Position numbers and translations under genes: made by a program | Assembly (NCBI RefSeq): GCF_011355085.1 | Contig: NZ_VXCP01000012.1 | Span: 38,568 to 83,650, forward strand | DNA: 45,083 bases | DNA from: Pseudomonas akapageensis | GTDB lineage: Bacteria > Pseudomonadota > Gammaproteobacteria > Pseudomonadales > Pseudomonadaceae | Direction: 5' to 3' | Part shown: positions 43,560 to 45,083 of the stretch, in pieces | Position numbering within the stretch: position 1 is the first letter of the stretch | Layout of the letters: every line of letters starts with the position of its first letter | The notes under the pieces: model-generated | The model's database searches: none | What the model saw: only the letters and a program-made list of their open reading frames with translations | What the model was told of the DNA's origin: nothing

Positions 43560-44585
43560 TTACTGCAAGTGAACCTTCAGCTCCTGCGAAGCCTGCAACA
43601 TCGCCGACCGCACAGCGGGCACCTGGCTGACCACATTGAGCAGACCGTAGTCGTGAATCAAACCGTTGTAGCGCACCGACGTCACCGGCACACCGGCCTG
43701 GTCCAGCTTGCGGGCGTAGGCTTCGCCTTCGTCACGCAGGACATCGGCACCGGCGGTTTGCACCAGCGCAGGCGGCAAGCCTTTCAACTGATCCAGGGTC
43801 GCCCGCAGCGGTGAGGCGTAAATCTCGGCGCGCTGTTTGGGATCGGTGGTGTAGTTGTCCCAGAACCACTTCATCATGTTGCGGGTAAGGAAGTGCCCCT
43901 CGGCGAACTGCTCGTAGGAACCGGTATCGAAATTGGCATCGGTCACCGGCCACAGCAGGACCTGGTACTTGATCGCCGGCGTGCCCTTGTCCTTGGCCAT
44001 CAGGCTGACCACGGCCGCCATGTTGCCGCCGACACTGTTACCTGCAACCGCCAGGCGCTTGCCATCGACATTGATTTGCGCGCCGTTCTCGGCCACCCAT
44101 TTGGTTGCCGCGTAGGCCTGGTTGATCGCAGTCGGGTAGTGCGCTTCAGGCGAAGGCGTGTAGTTCACGAACACCGCCACCGCACCGGACCCGGTCACCA
44201 GATCGCGCACCAGACGCTCGTGAGTCGGGAAGTCGCCCAACACCCAGCCGCCACCGTGGAAGAACATGAACACGGGCAAGGTGCCTTTTACGCCAGCCGG
44301 CCGCACGATGGTCAGGCTGATGTCCTGGCCGTCCACGGAGATGGTCTTCTGGCTCACATCCGCTTTGGGCAAGGTCAGCTTGACCCCGGCCTGAGCCCCC
44401 GTCAGCACGGCCCGTGCATCCTTGGGCGAGAGCTGCTCCATCGGCTTGCCGCCACCGGAGTTGAGCGCGTCCAGGAACGCTTGCGTGTTGTGCTCGACGC
44501 CGGTGTCGGTGGCAGCGAATGCGTTGCCGATCGACAGAGTGAGCAGGGAGGTGGCGAAAAGTTTGGTGAAAGTCGTCATGGTCAT
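43560..44585 (-). CDS. exported HSL-type esterase/lipase
   Basis: A 341-residue alpha/beta hydrolase of the hormone-sensitive-lipase family with a signal peptide (LFATSLLTLSIGNAFA). The oxyanion motif is FFHGGGWVLGD, the nucleophile lies in VAGNSVGGNMAA, the acid in ADVLRDEGEAYA and the His in GLIHDYG. It would cleave short-chain esters in the periplasm. ATG at 44585 or 44579 are both possible (MTM-MTT); the second is better spaced from GAAGAAG. It is transcribed alone, with a candidate promoter about 80 bp upstream. Confidence 0.85.
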   Translation of the reverse strand: MTMTTFTKLFATSLLTLSIGNAFAATDTGVEHNTQAFLDALNSGGGKPMEQLSPKDARAVLTGAQAGVKLTLPKADVSQKTISVDGQDISLTIVRPAGVKGTLPVFMFFHGGGWVLGDFPTHERLVRDLVTGSGAVAVFVNYTPSPEAHYPTAINQAYAATKWVAENGAQINVDGKRLAVAGNSVGGNMAAVVSLMAKDKGTPAIKYQVLLWPVTDANFDTGSYEQFAEGHFLTRNMMKWFWDNYTTDPKQRAEIYASPLRATLDQLKGLPPALVQTAGADVLRDEGEAYARKLDQAGVPVTSVRYNGLIHDYGLLNVVSQVPAVRSAMLQASQELKVHLQ

Positions 44586-44935
44586 CTTCTTCGTGGTCGA
44601 TTGAGTTCGGCGGCTACCTGTCCTCGTACGTCGAAAATTCCTTGTGCTAGCCGGCTGATGAAAAAGATATCGCGCAAATATTTAGTGCGCAAGATAAAAA
44701 GTGACAGATACTACTAAAGTCGCAGGCGCCCGGTGGCTAGGCGCAAGGGGTGGTCTGGGTCGGGGCGGGCTGACGGCCTGGATCAATAGCCGGCAGGTTG
44801 CAGTAGGCGGTATGAGGCTGGGTGCCAGGTGAGATGGGCGGCGGCAGATCACGATTCAGGCAGGGCTGATTCAACCCCTCAAGACAACAATCGTGACCTG
44901 TCTCCGCTTATAAACTTTGACTCAATACCCGGCGA
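44586..44935 (-). promoter_or_regulatory. esterase promoter region, 350 bp without a gene
   Basis: Read leftward, TTGCGC (44692-44687), 17 bp and TATCTT (44669-44664) form a plausible promoter for the esterase. The + strand shows GCGCAAATA and GCGCAAGATA starting 15 bp apart (44672, 44687), possibly an operator. TCACGATT (44849-44856) and AATCGTGA (44889-44896) form an 8-bp inverted repeat downstream of the partial gene at the window end. Nothing else is recognisable. Confidence 0.4.
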
Positions 44936-45083
44936 TTACGTTCCCGTCTCAGGCGTTGCCTTGAGGGCCATGCCCTCAGCGCCATCGAGCAATGCATCGA
45001 TGATCGCCTGGGCCGTTTCGATCGAATGCATTGTTGACCAGATCAGGCCTTTCTCGTGAGCGCCGGGGCATTCGGTGGCGGCG
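44936..45083 (-). CDS. 3' end of an unidentified gene
   Basis: A leftward open frame enters from the window edge and ends at TAA 44938-44936. It encodes 49 C-terminal residues, including CPGAHEKGLIWSTMHSIETA, then QAIIDALLDGAEGMALKATP. Codon use is normal for the window. I do not recognise the family from this fragment, and the start lies outside. Confidence 0.5.
   Translation of the reverse strand, partial: AATECPGAHEKGLIWSTMHSIETAQAIIDALLDGAEGMALKATPETGT

Overview
The window reads as chromosomal DNA of a Pseudomonas, most likely of the fluorescens/putida type. The evidence is high-GC coding sequence with GGAG-type ribosome sites, REP-like elements with GGCAAGCCCGCT arms, and a gene set typical of that genus (TrmK, DUF2986, PCu(A)C, several GGDEF proteins, Bcr/CflA, RNase Z). 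The genus is an inference; no rRNA or tRNA is present to confirm it.

Left part (1-9.2 kb): trmK, a small basic DUF2986 protein and a periplasmic copper chaperone are followed by three cyclic-di-GMP genes (a membrane GGDEF protein, a GAF-GAF-GGDEF-EAL protein divergent from it, and a second membrane GGDEF protein). Between the last two lies an NmrA-like reductase/MarR pair preceded by three evenly spaced palindromes.

9.2-18.2 kb: a LysR regulator and a leftward block of secreted or redox enzymes: two alpha/beta hydrolases, a tandem carboxymuconolactone decarboxylase-like protein, a cupin, and a flavodoxin between two paralogous aldo/keto reductases. A Bcr/CflA exporter diverges from the block. 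Four copies of an ATGAG-N5-CTCAT box (two exact, two with one mismatch) sit in the LysR, decarboxylase and exporter/reductase promoter regions, which suggests one LysR regulon.

18.2-27.1 kb: a very GC-rich pair (exported isoaspartyl methyltransferase plus a membrane spermidine-synthase-like protein), then a MerR module. The MerR gene diverges from a haloperoxidase-like hydrolase through a promoter with a 19-bp spacer. A near-copy of that promoter drives an Old Yellow Enzyme 3.2 kb away. Between them lie a decayed acetoacetate-decarboxylase-like pseudogene and an AT-rich island with two orphan genes, one secreted with a fibronectin III domain.

27.2-34.8 kb: a leftward operon of zinc alcohol dehydrogenase, SnoaL-like protein, a 20-codon relic ORF, DyP peroxidase, a ferredoxin-fold-like protein, a catalase-like haem protein and a Tat-exported haloperoxidase. 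A winged-helix/TolB-like/TPR regulator diverges from it. This looks like a peroxide or organic-oxidant metabolism cassette.

34.8-45.1 kb: a translationally coupled DUF3300-DUF2950 exported pair, a large exported arylsulfatase with a palindrome in its promoter region, a GNAT-like protein, REP elements, RNase Z, a phosphodiesterase/pyrophosphatase-family protein bracketed by short direct repeats, an exported HSL-type esterase, and the 3' end of an unidentified gene. I saw no CRISPR array, intact insertion sequence, prophage or tRNA.
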